DNA from: Rotaria socialis
Taxonomy: Eukaryota > Rotifera > Eurotatoria > Philodinida > Philodinidae
Assembly (NCBI GenBank): GCA_905331475.1
Contig: CAJNYU010003659.1
Coordinates: 1 to 64,000 of the forward strand
Direction: 5' to 3'
Length of the DNA stretch: 64,000 bases
The translations under genes were made by a program, and so were the position numbers. Below are positions 45,902 to 58,313 of this stretch, piece by piece. Positions within the stretch are counted from its first letter, which is position 1, and the number at the start of each line of letters is the position of its first letter. Below the pieces are notes generated by a model. That model had not been told where the DNA came from, ran no database searches, and saw only the letters and a program-made list of their open reading frames with translations.

Positions 45902-48900
45902 TTAACTGATTGTTGGTACTTCATTGAGAAGAATATTTGAAAGTTGCACAGAACTATTTGTATCCAGTGAATATTGTCGACGATACTGTCCAATAGTATT
46001 ACGAGTCTAAAGATAAACAAAAGAAATTCACTATCATTAGAATTGTAGAAGATTTAATAGTAAAGTAAGAACTAAAATTAGCTGTACTGAATTTCTTCAA
46101 TAAACCCGAAACTTTTATCTTATTTTCATCATTATTCTAAAATATTGTAATTTTATGTCAACTACTAACCATTGAATGTCGAGTACAGAAGTCAGTTCGA
46201 ACCAATTTTTTTCGTTTCGCATTTGATTCCACATAGAATTTCGAGTTTACTCCAGTTATTCTCTTCACTTTCAAAAAGTGCGATGTTTTTCAGAAGCACA
46301 ACATGGATAGTGTTCCTAGCAGGTGGTTGGGGGAACGGGNCTTAGTTTTTCTACAATAAACAAAATATATTTATTTCTTCCTTTGTTTTTTTTTCTTAAA
46401 TTATTTCAGCCAATCTTGAAGTTGCCCTGGCAAGTTAGACTTAATTTGAAAGAAGAAATTTGCTTTCATCAAAAACTCTAGTAGTGAACAAGTAACAACG
46501 AAAATTAAAACTAGGAACATCTTTTATAGTTGCCATATGATATTCTGAGAATGATAGAGTACCTCTGTTGAATAGAATCTGTAATTTTATTATACATATG
46601 CAAACACTGCTATAAACACATGTCTTTTTAAAACGATTTTTCGATATATCGAAATGTTTATTCTTATTCGTCTTATAAGAGCTTTAAAAAACAAAAGAAT
46701 GTTCTAAGAAATTTGAAATAGTATTGTACAATTCTTTTTCCATGAGCGTTTTCTCTTGCCATCATCGTAAACACATTCCAATGTCAAACGATTCTTATAT
46801 ATCTATTGTGAAATTGGAGTTCAAGGATACAAACACATGTCTGAAGAAGAAAGTACAATCTTACGGAAAAATTCCCTTTTAAAAGTCATTTTGCCTAAAT
46901 GACAAGAGAATAGATGTTTTAGGTTTGTAATGACATACTCATGTATCATTCTGAAATTAATAGTATGCCTTGTTCAACTATCTATTATGCAGTTCAATAT
47001 TGCGGTAAAAAGAAAAAAAAACACTCACTATATTGGCAAAGAATGATGCTTCAGATGTTTTCTCTGAATAATTATCATATTGATCAAGATCATCATGTAA
47101 TTTAAGTGCCAAAGTATCATAATTATTTCTAATAAGATCTAATACCTTTTGAGGAAAAAGCGCAACAAATCGTTTTTTATTAAACAAAATCTCAATTTTA
47201 TACTTGATTTTCAGTTAATGGATTGTTTTGAGTGTTTGAAAAAGTTTCAATTTTTGTATTAAAATGATTTGTTATAAGTCTTTAAAACAGAAAAAGAAAA
47301 GAAATTTATTTCACAACCGAAAGATTGTCCTTTTTGTATTTTTATTTTACCTGATATTTGTTAAATTAACCATTAATTTTAATGCTGATTCTTTAAATTC
47401 ATTATCATTATTTGCATATCGAAAGGCTAAATATTGAAAATAGAAAAAAAACACAGAATCTAATAAAAGTTTATTTACCAAATGCGTATAAATTATCAAA
47501 TACATGATAACATCGTACTGTTTCATAAAAAACTTCATCATACGCTTCTGGTGTTCTCAAGAATGTATCACCAAATGTAATAAATAAATTAAATATGTTA
47601 ATGATTCTCGAAGCTAATTGAAATAAATCTCGATGTTTGGTTAATTGTGATTCACAGTTTTGAAGAAATTTTAAAAGACATATTAAAGCTAAATAATAAT
47701 ATTGAAATCAAATTAAGTCATAGCAATAGCTAAAAAAAAAACTTCTACCGTTCCATAATGGTCTCCATGAATAAGACAAACGTGTTCGGGTACGTTTTTG
47801 AAATGAAAGTATACGTTGAATGATGCCAATGCATTTTCTATTTGAACAAAAAATAATTGTTTTAATCTAGTTCGAATAACAAACAAACAAACTTACGTAT
47901 AAAGATCAAATGGAAAATTACGCATCATATGACTCCAAATGAATTCCATCATTAAATCCAAAAGTGCAACAGCTAATGGCCGTGATGGAAGATTTTTTTC
48001 ACTACTACGTTTGCGATGACGCATTGGCTAAAATAATTTAAGAAAAAAAAACAAAGGAAGAAATAAATATATTTTGTTTATTGTAGAAAAACTAAGATAA
48101 TGCATACAGCTTTATGAAGATAAACAGTAAATGTAACATTTTCATCATGCATCGTTGCATTTGCAAATTCATCTTCTGTTATACAAAGAAGAATTAAATA
48201 ACATAATTTGGTTGTATTACACATATCTTCATCTAGTATTAAAATTGAAATAGAAATAGAAATAACAGTTCTTTTTACAGATATTTTTTATACTTTTTGA
48301 AAATTGTTGAATAATTGAGCAATATTCGAGAAAAACAGAAAGAAGATTATTCGATCCAGAAAAATCATCCATATTGGAAAAATCTGTTTGATCTTGAACT
48401 AAAAATTTAAACTAGTTGTAATCAATTCTAGATCTTTAACGAACCAGCAAGCATTGATGCTGAACTTAAGACTGGTATTAAAGGAGGTAAAGCATCTGTG
48501 CTTGATAATGATGAGCCTTTTGTTGTCCATGAATTAGTTGCTGTCTACAAATAAACTAATTTTCATTGATTGATGAATTTGAATGAAATACATACATGTG
48601 TCAGAGCTGATATAAAATTGCGATTGAGATGAACAGCTTCATAGAATGCAAGCAAAAGGCAATCATCGACTCTAGACAAATAAAAACATATTATTAAAGA
48701 AATGAAATCGGGCATCAGTCGAAACTACTTTTTCATTCGACGATTTCCAGCTCCAGATTGTATGGCTGAGCCCACCTAAAACGCATATAACCAAAAAAAA
48801 CGAAAATATTTCGATTTCTACTGTCGCAAACTAGGACCTGCTATGTTTTACTGACAGCGATATTCTCCTATGAATATCGATGAAAAATGTATAAAACCTT

Positions 48901-50645
48901 TTATCAACAGAGTAAGTTTATTCGAGATAATATTTCATTAAAAATGCTTTCGAGATTTTTGACGATCAGACTTTTCCTCTTATAGAAAAATTAGACAGAC
49001 TTTCGTTACGTAAGATTTCTATGAATTACTATACTAAACCATTGGAATTGAAGCAGAATAGAAAACTGGCGCTGTCAGTTTTGGAAAATTTCTTCTACCA
49101 GAAACGATGATGACTAATCACGTACTCTAATTGATAACTACAACAAATTTCACCATCTCTTTGAATGTATATAATTGAGGGATCTTTACATTCAAAGAGA
49201 TTTGCGAGTACTCGTTTCTAGGCAAAACGAAAAAAGGCACACGAATTTTCATCAATCCAACTTGAAGTTTGTGCTCATAATCAGGTAGCTAAAGATTAGA
49301 ATTTATTCTTCTTTTCTTAAAGAATACAAATAAGATATTCTTTATTTCAAGACTCTATTCGATGTTCTACGAGTCAAAGAAGATATTACTTACGAATGTT
49401 GTTAAAGAACTCCACCATGATGATGATTCATTTGCAGTTCGTTCAATATCATACGCTCTACAAATGTAACATATTATATTTAATAATATAATAAATCTAT
49501 TTACTTATTATATTCATTTAGAGATGAACCAATAACTTGTGCTAAACTCTAAGCAAAACAAAACGCTTCATTAATAAACCAATTTGATTTCAATTCACTT
49601 ACAGTTAATGCAACTTCATCATCAAATACTGAAAATCGTATAATATACGTGTTAGATGTCTATAATATAATCAAAATTATACAATCTCTATTTTATAAAA
49701 AAAAAGGCTTGTTCATCCTACATCATATTTATGATACTGTAAAAGAAGTGCAAGTAACAAGCAAACATCATAACCATGACTTGCTGGACAACGAATCAAT
49801 AGTTGTGTAATTGAATCGAAAAGATTTACATTTGCCATCATATAATCCATAAGCATATTTTCATTTATATTTAACATTGTCGTACAACATGTTAAAATGA
49901 CATCAAATGCAGCATTTTTTAATAAAATACTTCCAGAAAAACTTTCATCAATAAGAAATGTATGATTAACTGATTCGATTAAAGTCTATGACAAATAGCA
50001 CAAATAATATTAATGACATATTTAAGAAAAACAATAAATATACTTCAAATTTATTATCAGCTCCTTCACTGCCACAGAGAAAATCCAATGCTGGATTACC
50101 AAAACCAGTGCGTTGATTGACTCTACTTATTGTATGTATAAGAGTGCAGATAGTCTAGAAAAAAAAATTTAAAAAAATTAATATTGTTATAGTATATTAA
50201 CAAAAATAGGTACATAATATGCATTTAATTGTCGAATACGATGTGTTGCATTGATAAACGTAAGGCATTGATCAAACATTGTATTCAATTGAGGCTATTC
50301 ATTCATTGAAATTTTATTATTTTCTTTCAAGCAAACAGAAATATTATAATGCATACTTTAAGTACAGCAGGTTTATCAAAATAAGTGCGTTCAAGTTCTT
50401 CTAGTAAATATTTTGCATTCACTTTTAAAAGAAAGAAATCATCCCAGTAATGACCATTGTCAAGCCACGGTTGGTCACCCTGAAGATAATCATTGAATTT
50501 CAAAGAAAATAAACAATATCAAATATAATTCAAATAATATAAAGCTTACGCTGAACAGAGCATCGTAGAGTACGACAATTTTTTCTTTTAAAGCTGTTTT
50601 GACAGGCCAAAACGATTTGTTAACAGTATTACTATCAGCCGACAT
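45902..50645 (-). CDS. ARMH3: ARMH3 (C10orf76), armadillo-like Golgi protein
   Basis: Twenty exons, complement(45902..46006, 47029..47145, 47204..47279, 47351..47426, 47479..47688, 47749..47837, 47897..48027, 48108..48232, 48294..48398, 48445..48544, 48596..48671, 48729..48775, 49394..49457, 49505..49548, 49603..49659, 49722..49985, 50044..50154, 50214..50294, 50357..50479, 50550..50645), give 698 residues (human 689). All junctions keep phase. Matches run along the whole length: [97 protein letters not shown] and a C-terminal VPTIS (human STIS). Human ARMH3 binds PI4KB and supports Golgi PI4P and secretion. Two introns are long (46007-47028 and 48776-49393), and the rest are about 45-75 nt. 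The gene ends 200 nt before LAS1L begins on the same strand. Confidence 0.95.
49153..49203. repeat. Hairpin in ARMH3 intron
   Basis: ATCTCTTTGAATGT and its inverse ACATTCAAAGAGAT are separated by about 20 nt inside the 618-nt intron. A second inverted pair, ACTGACAGCG near 48848 and CGCTGTCAGT near 49070, lies in the same intron. Together they suggest a decayed small element. Confidence 0.5.
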
Positions 50646-50915
50646 TCCAATTTTAACTAAATTTTCACGCTGGGATCGAAGAAATGTATTGAGAATACAA
50701 AAAAAACTAGCAATTTTAGGCTCAGTAAAACGATTTGTTAATGGTAAAATCGAATGATTTTTTCTATAGATGTCAACACTAACTTATGAAATAAATAGCC
50801 GGAAATTTTAATTTTTAAAACTCTAGAGACTATCTCTCTCTCTACATTATAAGATTGTAATTAAACGGGAAATTTTGGCAGGTGTCACTACAAGACAAGA
50901 CTGACATGAAACCCA

Positions 50916-50935
50916 TTCACCGTATTTCTTTACAG
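50916..50935 (+). promoter_or_regulatory. Candidate proximal sequence element of tRNA-Sec
   Basis: TTCACCGTATTTCTTTACAG lies about 25 bp upstream of the TATA box, and its CACC start resembles snRNA-type proximal elements. Invertebrate elements vary, so this is tentative. Confidence 0.35.
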
Positions 50936-50959
50936 ATACCGAAAATCTTATCGTGTCAG

Positions 50960-50967
50960 TATATAAA
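50960..50967 (+). promoter_or_regulatory. TATA box of tRNA-Sec
   Basis: TATATAAA lies 25-32 bp before the mature 5' end of the tRNA. Animal tRNA-Sec genes are known to use upstream TATA plus proximal-element promoters of RNA polymerase III type 3. Confidence 0.7.
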
Positions 50968-50991
50968 GAAATGATTGAATGGTTTCATATT

Positions 50992-51078
50992 GCTCGGTTG
51001 AGTTCGGCTGGTGCCGGGGCTAGGCTTCAAACCTAGGGACGCTTCGCGGCGTAGCAGTTCGATTCTGCCTATCGAGCG
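50992..51078 (+). tRNA. tRNA-Sec: Selenocysteine tRNA (anticodon TCA)
   Basis: An 87-nt RNA gene matching eukaryotic tRNA-Sec in length and layout. A long acceptor stem pairs GCTCGGTTG with CTATCGAGC, with discriminator G. The anticodon arm is CTAGGCTTCAAACCTAG with TCA at 51027-51029. An extended variable arm follows (GGACGCTTCGCGGCGTA region), then the T loop GTTCGATTC. It decodes UGA as selenocysteine. It has its own TATA box and T-run and lies 346 bp from the divergent ARMH3 start codon. A reading frame of about 90 codons crosses it by chance. Confidence 0.95.
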
Positions 51079-51097
51079 ATTACAAACAAGCAAAACC

Positions 51098-51108
51098 TTT
51101 TTTTTTTT
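51098..51108 (+). terminator. RNA polymerase III T-run terminator
   Basis: Eleven consecutive T residues start 20 nt after the tRNA-Sec 3' end. Confidence 0.8.
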
Positions 51109-51917
51109 ACTATGCCTTAGAACAAATCTTTGTAGTACTTTTTTCTTGTACTTTTTACAACAAGAAACAAAACTCAACAGATGTCGATTATCTCATATCT
51201 TTCATGCTTCTCTTACTCTCGAACATATGTTTTATAAAATGAAACCGAACAGCAATTTATATACAAACCACATATTGCCTTTTTCTCGTTGGTAGGTTTG
51301 CTATCCAATATAATAGATTTTTCATTGTTTATTTATTATTTCTATTTTTTTCATTTCTTGTTATACATACACTACCGTTTCGCTTGCTTATTTTTCTTCG
51401 TTCTGTCTATTTAACATGTTTTCGTCTCCAGTGAAGACCGTAAAAGTTAACTCGTGCTCGATATTCAGCATGAATACATAGCAAATGAAAAAAATATATG
51501 TTCCTTATCAAAAATACTCGTTTGTTAATATTTTATGTTTTTCTTCACTGATTATTGAGGCTTTCGTCATTTTGTATGATGTTCTCGGTTGTGTTATTAT
51601 CGTCCTAATAAGTTCTCTTCAGGTAAATATAGATGTAAAAAAACCTAGCTGATGATTAATAGGGCATACAGGATTATATAAAAAGTTTCTGGTTGTTCTT
51701 TTTTTATCAATATGCATTCTCGAGATAAATCTATGCAAAATGTTAAAGATATCACGAGACTAAATCAGAAGCTAGGTCCCATCATGAAAGAATAAAAACA
51801 AAGAGGTTTTTATCATCGACTGCGACAAGGCTGAAACACGTCTCCTCATCTATAATATTATTAGGGACAATATTGGTGAAAATTACACATAACAAAAAAA
51901 AGTCGAAGCCTTTATCC
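51109..51917. other. Intergenic region before ATP13A
   Basis: AT-rich. No exon is recognised, and no clear AG acceptor precedes the ATP13A start, unlike most other genes here. Confidence 0.5.
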
Positions 51918-54900
51918 ATGACTAAGCATCAACGTGATGACAAAGCGTTTGAACTTGGCAAAGTATTATTTAATTTAATTCTAATAATCTTTCTTTGAAT
52001 CGATTTATTTCAGATTGATTCATCAGATTCGATGCCTCAAAGAGGTGGGGCTCGGTCCTATCAAGTTGTTAATGACGGAACGGACGATCAATTTGTGAGT
52101 GATAATTTATTTCAGTTATAATTTTTAATTATTTATTTGCACTAGATTTTATATGGATATTCTCGATCGGTAGCACGAACAATTATTGCATGGATATTTA
52201 TCGTTTTAACTGTTGGATTTCTTCGTCTTGTGTTTTATTGGAAACCTCATTGGTTTCTTCGATGTTGTTGTACTCGAGCTGATTTAGCCGTTGCTCAATA
52301 TGTTCTATTAAAAGTACAAATGGTTTTTAACAAGATTCTTAATAAAACTTGTTCTGTCTTTTTTGCTTTGAATCTTAGGATCGATATCAACAATGGTATG
52401 TAGAAACTGTGCTCATAATCAATACTAATCCAAATTCTGCTCATTCAAATGACTCTCGGTATATTGAATTTCCATTCATCCTTATCTCTTATATTCTTCT
52501 CGATGTTTTTTAATTATTTTCTTTTTCAAGCAATTTTGTTTCTACAAATCCTTCAAGTTGTGATAGTTTGTCTGAACGACAACAAGCAGATGATGTAAGT
52601 AGTACGATAGAGATAGAGTTCTATAGTTTGAATCAAATAAATAAATGTTTAATAAGAAAATCAATACAAAAATAATAATAAAAGAAAGTATTTAGTCTGC
52701 AGGTGAACCTTTTCTCATGAGCAGCTCTAATACGCCGCCAAAGAAAGAAGAATATCGACAGCCGGTAGGTTTATTCGTTTTGTGTGCCACAGGTGACCTG
52801 TCTTTGTGTATGAAAATTTATCTGGACTGCATGACTTAAATTGCATTGTGTGGTTTTCTTCTTTATTTGTACTTTTTCCTTCAGAGATGGTCCTATTCAA
52901 CCGAGTTTTTTCAAGAAATGCTTCAATATAATTTTGAAAACGTAATAAACAATAATAAAACTAATATGAAACCCGCCTTTATATGACACACTAAAAGCAT
53001 AAACTCTATCGCATCGATAAAATATTTACACTCATCAATATTTTAAAAAGAAACATATACCTTAAGATTAATAATAATCATCACTTTTCACATCCTATCA
53101 CCAATAATTTATTTTATCAAATGTCTATAGTATTTTATTAAATTTATGCTTTATTTAGACAACTATTTGTTACAAGATTATTTTAGTTTTTTTCAAAACG
53201 AACATGAGTTGATTGACTCGATCGAGTTTAAACCTAAGTTAACTCGATAGCCATTAGTTATTGATTAATTTATATCTTTTCAATGTTATAATTAAGTAAT
53301 TTCCTTGACTCACACGAAAATGCATGGTATTTTTAGAAAAATACTCTACAATTTAATGATCGATGCATGAATTCTATCCACAATATTTATTAAAGATGCC
53401 AATATAGGTGATTTGACTGATGTTAAGTGCTTGTAAAAGAAACAAACGAAACTATAATCTCTTTTCAATAATAATTAAAATAATAATAATAACGAATGAA
53501 GCTAATATGATTATTATCATATTAGTTTGAAACTTTAAAGGAAATAGCAATGGATAAAATTATTTTGCTGTTTGTTTATCTATCTGACTTTGAGTTTCTC
53601 TTTTTGTGATGAAAGTTTTGCTATATTTTAGCCAGATAGTCATCGATACTTTATCAACAAACGATGGCGTTATGTATGGGAAGAAGCTGAATACAAATTT
53701 AAAAAGATTTTGTATGCTACAAAAATACTAAAATCTATTGATTTATTTGTTTGTGTGTGTTTTCTATAATAGGGGTATCGAGGAAAATGTTAAATGTGAA
53801 TATTTCAGTCAGATTCGTCCCTTAACTGTTGAACAACGTGCACAAAAGTAATTTAACTACATCAAGCAATTATATTTTTCTTAATTTATTATTTTTTTTC
53901 AATTAGAAAAATCATTTATGGTGAAAATAGCATCAGTCTACGTCTTACACCCATCTTACATTTACTGATTCGAGAGGTAAAATTTTAAATTAATCCTTCC
54001 ATTGTTTTATTTTAATCTTCCATAAAGGTTCTCTCACCATTTTATATTTTTCAATTATTTTCATGTCTCTCATGGTTTCTTGACGAATACGTTGCTTATG
54101 CATCATGCATTATGTTTATAACTGTAGTTTCAGTTATCGTCACATTACGTGAAGTTCGAAAAGTATTTGTTTCTCTTATCAAACAAATATGTCAAAAATT
54201 TATCATGTATTTTAATCCTAGAATGAACGGGCGCTACGTGATACAGTTCATCAATCCGAAGTAACAACTGTTGTAATCTATAATTCTGAGACAAATGAAG
54301 GTATATATTCAAAATCAGTTTTATTTTTTATTTTTTAATACGATCGATTTATTTATTTTTTAGAAGAACAGCGTGATATAATTAGTGAAGATCTTGTTCC
54401 AGGCGACATCATTATAATACGTGGTTCAACAACAATGCAATGTGATGCTGCTCTACTAAATGGAAATGTAATTGTAAATGAATCCATGTTAACAGGTGAA
54501 AGTATTCCTGTAACAAAAGTTCAAATACCTTATTATCAATCGTCATCGGATCATTCTGCACTTAATCAAACATTTGATATTCGTGAACATAATCGATTTA
54601 TATTATTCAGTGGTACATCTGTGATTCAAACACGTTACTATGGTGCAGGTGATGTACGAGCTATGGTCTTGCGAACAGGTATATCTACTATTTTGTTTTT
54701 GCATATACCATGATGATTTTATTTTTCCAATTTTCTAGCTTTTGGTACAGCAAAAGGTGAACTTGTTCGATCAATTCTTTATCCAAAACCTGTTGATTTT
54801 AAATTTAACACGGATACATATCGATATGTAGGTGGTATGGCATTAATTGCTTTTGGTGGTATGATATTTTCAATGGTATTAAGAGTAAGTCATTTTTTAA

Positions 54901-56200
54901 TTATTAGTTTCTGTTAACCAAAATAAAAATACATTCTTGAGATAATCGAAGATGTTGGTTTTATTTTAATTAGATAATACGTCGTGAACCTGTTAGTGTC
55001 ATTATTAAACGTACTGTTGATATTATTACAATAGCAGTACCGCCTGCTCTTCCTGCTGCTCTATCTGCCGGTCTCGTTTATGCTCAAAATCGTTTAAAAA
55101 AAGATAATATTTTTTGTATTAGTCCTCGGTCTATTAACATATGTGGCTCAATTAATACTGTTGTGTTTGATAAAGTTTGTTTTCTATTTTAAAAACAAAA
55201 TTTCTTCCTTATTTATAACTATTGATGTGTTATATTGTATCAGACCGGAACGTTAACTGAAGATGGACTTGATCTTCAATGTGTTGTACCAATTATTCGT
55301 ACCTATAATACAACAAATGATCCTCGACAAGTTCAATTCGGCTCTGAAATAACTGAAGTAACAAATTTAAATTGGCGTGAGGATGAAGCTCAAAGTATGA
55401 TAATTGTTTGTATGGCTGGTAAATACTAAAACATTTATTTTATAATAACTAATAAGAAATGTTTCTTACACTAAATCTAGCATGTCATACATTAACAAGA
55501 ATAAATGGTGAACTGGCGGGTGACCCACTTGATCTTAAAATGCTTGCATTTACACAATATGAATTATATGAACCGGCGGCAAATGAACAATCTAATTTCG
55601 ATACACTTTTTCCAACAATTGTACGACCAATTAATACACCAAAAGATGTAGCCTCACCATTAGGTCGATTTTCAGGTTCTGTTAGTTCACTTATTGCAGG
55701 AGTAAGTTTAAATAAAAAGTTTGATTTTTCATTTTGATTGATCTTACTTAAATAGAACATTCCATTTGAAATTGGTATTGTTCGTCAATTACCATTCAGT
55801 TCATCACTTCAACGAACAAGCGTTATTGTTCGAATTCTTACAAAAGATTCATTTGATTTACTAACAAAAGGTTCACCAGAAAAAATTGCTGAACTTTCAA
55901 GACCGGAAACAAGTGAGCTACTAAATATATAATCAAATATAACATGCATATTGAACAAATATATTTTATTAGTTCCAAAAAATTTCAATGATATACTTTC
56001 ATCGTATGCTAAACAAGGTTATCGAGTATTAGCACTTGCCTATAAACCATTGGAATTAAATTATGTCAAAATTCAAAGAATTGAACGGTTAGTTACGCAT
56101 GAATCATTCTACACAAATCACGACCGATTTTACTCTATCGCTAGATACCATACGCTTTTGTTTGCATTATTAAATAAAATTAATTTCTTAGAATTGACAA

Positions 56201-56243
<43 letters not shown>

Positions 56244-58254
56244 GAGTGTTCTAGAAGAAAAATTTCTTGAAAAGATACTTTTTTCTGTGATCGTCCTATA
56301 GAAACGAAAAAATCATTTAAAAACTCCTGATGTGTCACTTAGAAGATCGCTAACAAATCTAAAAGTATAACTTAATACCTAATCACAAGTACTCTATTGG
56401 AAATGATCTAATAGAAGCCTTTTTACTTGATTGAGCAGCTTTTCAATAATATTCGGTCGTGGCTTATGTGAAAATATTGCTATAATAATAATAATTAGAC
56501 TAAACTCTTTCTGATTCATTGATTTAAATAAAATAGAGAAAAAGTTGAAAATGATCTTATCTTTCTTGGTCTTGTGGTTATGGAGAATCGTCTGAAGCCA
56601 CAAACAGAAGGTACATTAACAAAGATGATTATTATCTTATTCTGCGGAAAACATTTCACTGACTAATTTAGGCGTTTTGAAAATACTTTCAAATGCTAAT
56701 ATTCGGACAATAATGTGCACTGGTACGTTTCCTGCACTCTTTCGAATATGAATTCTTATTTATAAAAATACATTTGATACAGGTGATAATATGTTAACTG
56801 CATTGAGTGTTGCTCGCGATTGTGATATGATTCCCGATGATGCTAAAATAATTGTTATTGAAGCAACTGAATCAAATAGAACACCAACATTTACCTATGC
56901 TCAAGTTTTTAATCGAAGAGTCAAAGAAGTCAGCTATGATCTTAATGTATGTATATTTTATTATTAATGTATTCGATAAATCTTACTAAAAGAAAATTTA
57001 AAATATGTATAAACCCCTACACAGAATAGAAGCCCACCCTCTGGGTTAGATTTCTCCGTTGAAAAGCAAGGTTTGCTTCATGAAAAATGAACTAAAACCG
57101 ATGAAAAATGAAAGGATGAACATTTCTCTATCAAATAACGCAAAAGCTGGCATCAGGGCATGCTTTGTTACAAAAGTATAGCTTGTGGAACAGAGGCATC
57201 ACCCATGAGCTTCTATTCTGTAGGAGGGTTTAACCATAAAATTAAAGTAACATCGTCTTCACGGTAAAGTATCTTGAATCTTAGAGTGCTCGTCTATTTT
57301 GATTGTTTTGAATCACACTAGTTTTCAAAAATAAAAAAGAATCAAAACTTGTCTTAAATTTTTTCTATAACAATTCTAATGATAAAAGCCAGCTCATATA
57401 TTGTTGATCTTGATAGTTCAAAATTTTCTAGATAAAAGCTGTATAATAATAATAATAAATCTACAACTGGGTTGCTTTGATATATTTTCTACTTCTTTTT
57501 TTTCTTTTTTTGTAAGTCATTGAAAAACAAATGGTAGATAACTTAAGAGCACACAGATAAAGGCAATTTATTTAATCGCTAGGATGAAGAAAAGATAGTC
57601 TTTATATGACCGAAGAAATTAATACTATTTGATAAACCTTTCAGAGAGTATTTGTTTTGATTTAGTTGTTCTTTACTTTGATTTAAGAATATAAAACAAC
57701 AACAAAAAGTCATGATGATAAACACGCTTTACAATTAAAAGCTATTAGCATAAAAAAAAGAAAAGAATTTCGTGGAAAAGACTTTCCATTACTTGGTTCC
57801 GATGCGAAAAGAACATATTGAAAAGAAAAGAGAAACAAAAGCAATGTTTAATTTTTCATATGAAATTTACAAAATTTATTTTGAATATTTTTTGTCACTC
57901 AGTTTAAAAATGATTTGAAGATTTCAAAAAAGTTACTATTAAAATTAAATATTTTAAGAGAACAAACAATTCTAATTAAGTTTCCCCCCATAACAATTTC
58001 TAGTCTCATCGATTAATTGAACTTGATCGTCGTTCACCATATCATTTTGCCATATCCGGTAAATCATTCCAAATTGTTCGTGATGAACATCCTGAATTAT
58101 TACATCGAGTAAATTATGATTTTTTCTTTTTCAAAAATAAATACTTTTCTATTGTTAAAAATGTTATTATATAGTTATGTGTACGTGGCACAGTTTTCGC
58201 AAGAATGTTACCCGAACAAAAACAACAATTAATTGAAACATTGGAAGAACTTGG
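51918..58254 (+). CDS. ATP13A: P5B-type ATPase (ATP13A2/3-like), 3' part not in window
   Basis: Twenty-three exons in phase, join(51918..51962, 52014..52094, 52146..52313, 52379..52458, 52531..52594, 52696..52764, 53632..53711, 53773..53847, 53907..53976, 54028..54162, 54222..54300, 54364..54678, 54739..54884, 54974..55174, 55244..55418, 55481..55701, 55756..55912, 55973..56087, 56537..56610, 56672..56722, 56783..56946, 58004..58108, 58175..58254), encode about 916 residues. ATP13A pumps export polyamines or related cations from late endosomes and lysosomes. Landmarks are YGYSRSV with the N-terminal hydrophobic part, MLTGESIPV (actuator, about 359), [24 protein letters not shown] in M4, [12 protein letters not shown] with phospho-Asp about 535, [38 protein letters not shown] and [15 protein letters not shown]. 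The hinge GDGxND and M5-M10 (about 260 residues) do not follow. After a good donor (GGGTAAGTC) an antisense GPCR gene begins within 60 nt. Without further exons the protein would lack ion-pathway helices and could not pump. Confidence 0.88.
56205..56239. repeat. (TA)n microsatellite in ATP13A intron
   Basis: About 17 TA units within the 449-nt intron 18 of the ATPase. Confidence 0.85.
57015..57236. mobile_element. Small TIR element (about 220 bp) in ATP13A intron 21
   Basis: CCTACACAGAATAGAAGCCC at the left end is matched, inverted, by CCTACAGAATAGAAGCTC at the right end. Both are preceded outward by AACCC and possibly by TA. The intron carrying it is 1,057 nt, against a typical 50-70 nt. 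Confidence 0.6.
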
Positions 58255-58313
58255 GTAAGTCATGAAAACTAGAGAAAAACAAGTTCGATCTTCTCTTTTC
58301 TTCTTTTATTAAA

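Noticed and set aside
50956-51295. Two open frames crossing the tRNA-Sec gene
   Set aside because: They are chance translations of the structured RNA and its flanks; the anticodon arm, variable arm and T-run explain the sequence.
55485-55760. Minus-strand frame of 91 codons in the ATPase region
   Set aside because: It is the antisense of ATP13A exon 16, which carries the conserved GDPLDLKM motif.
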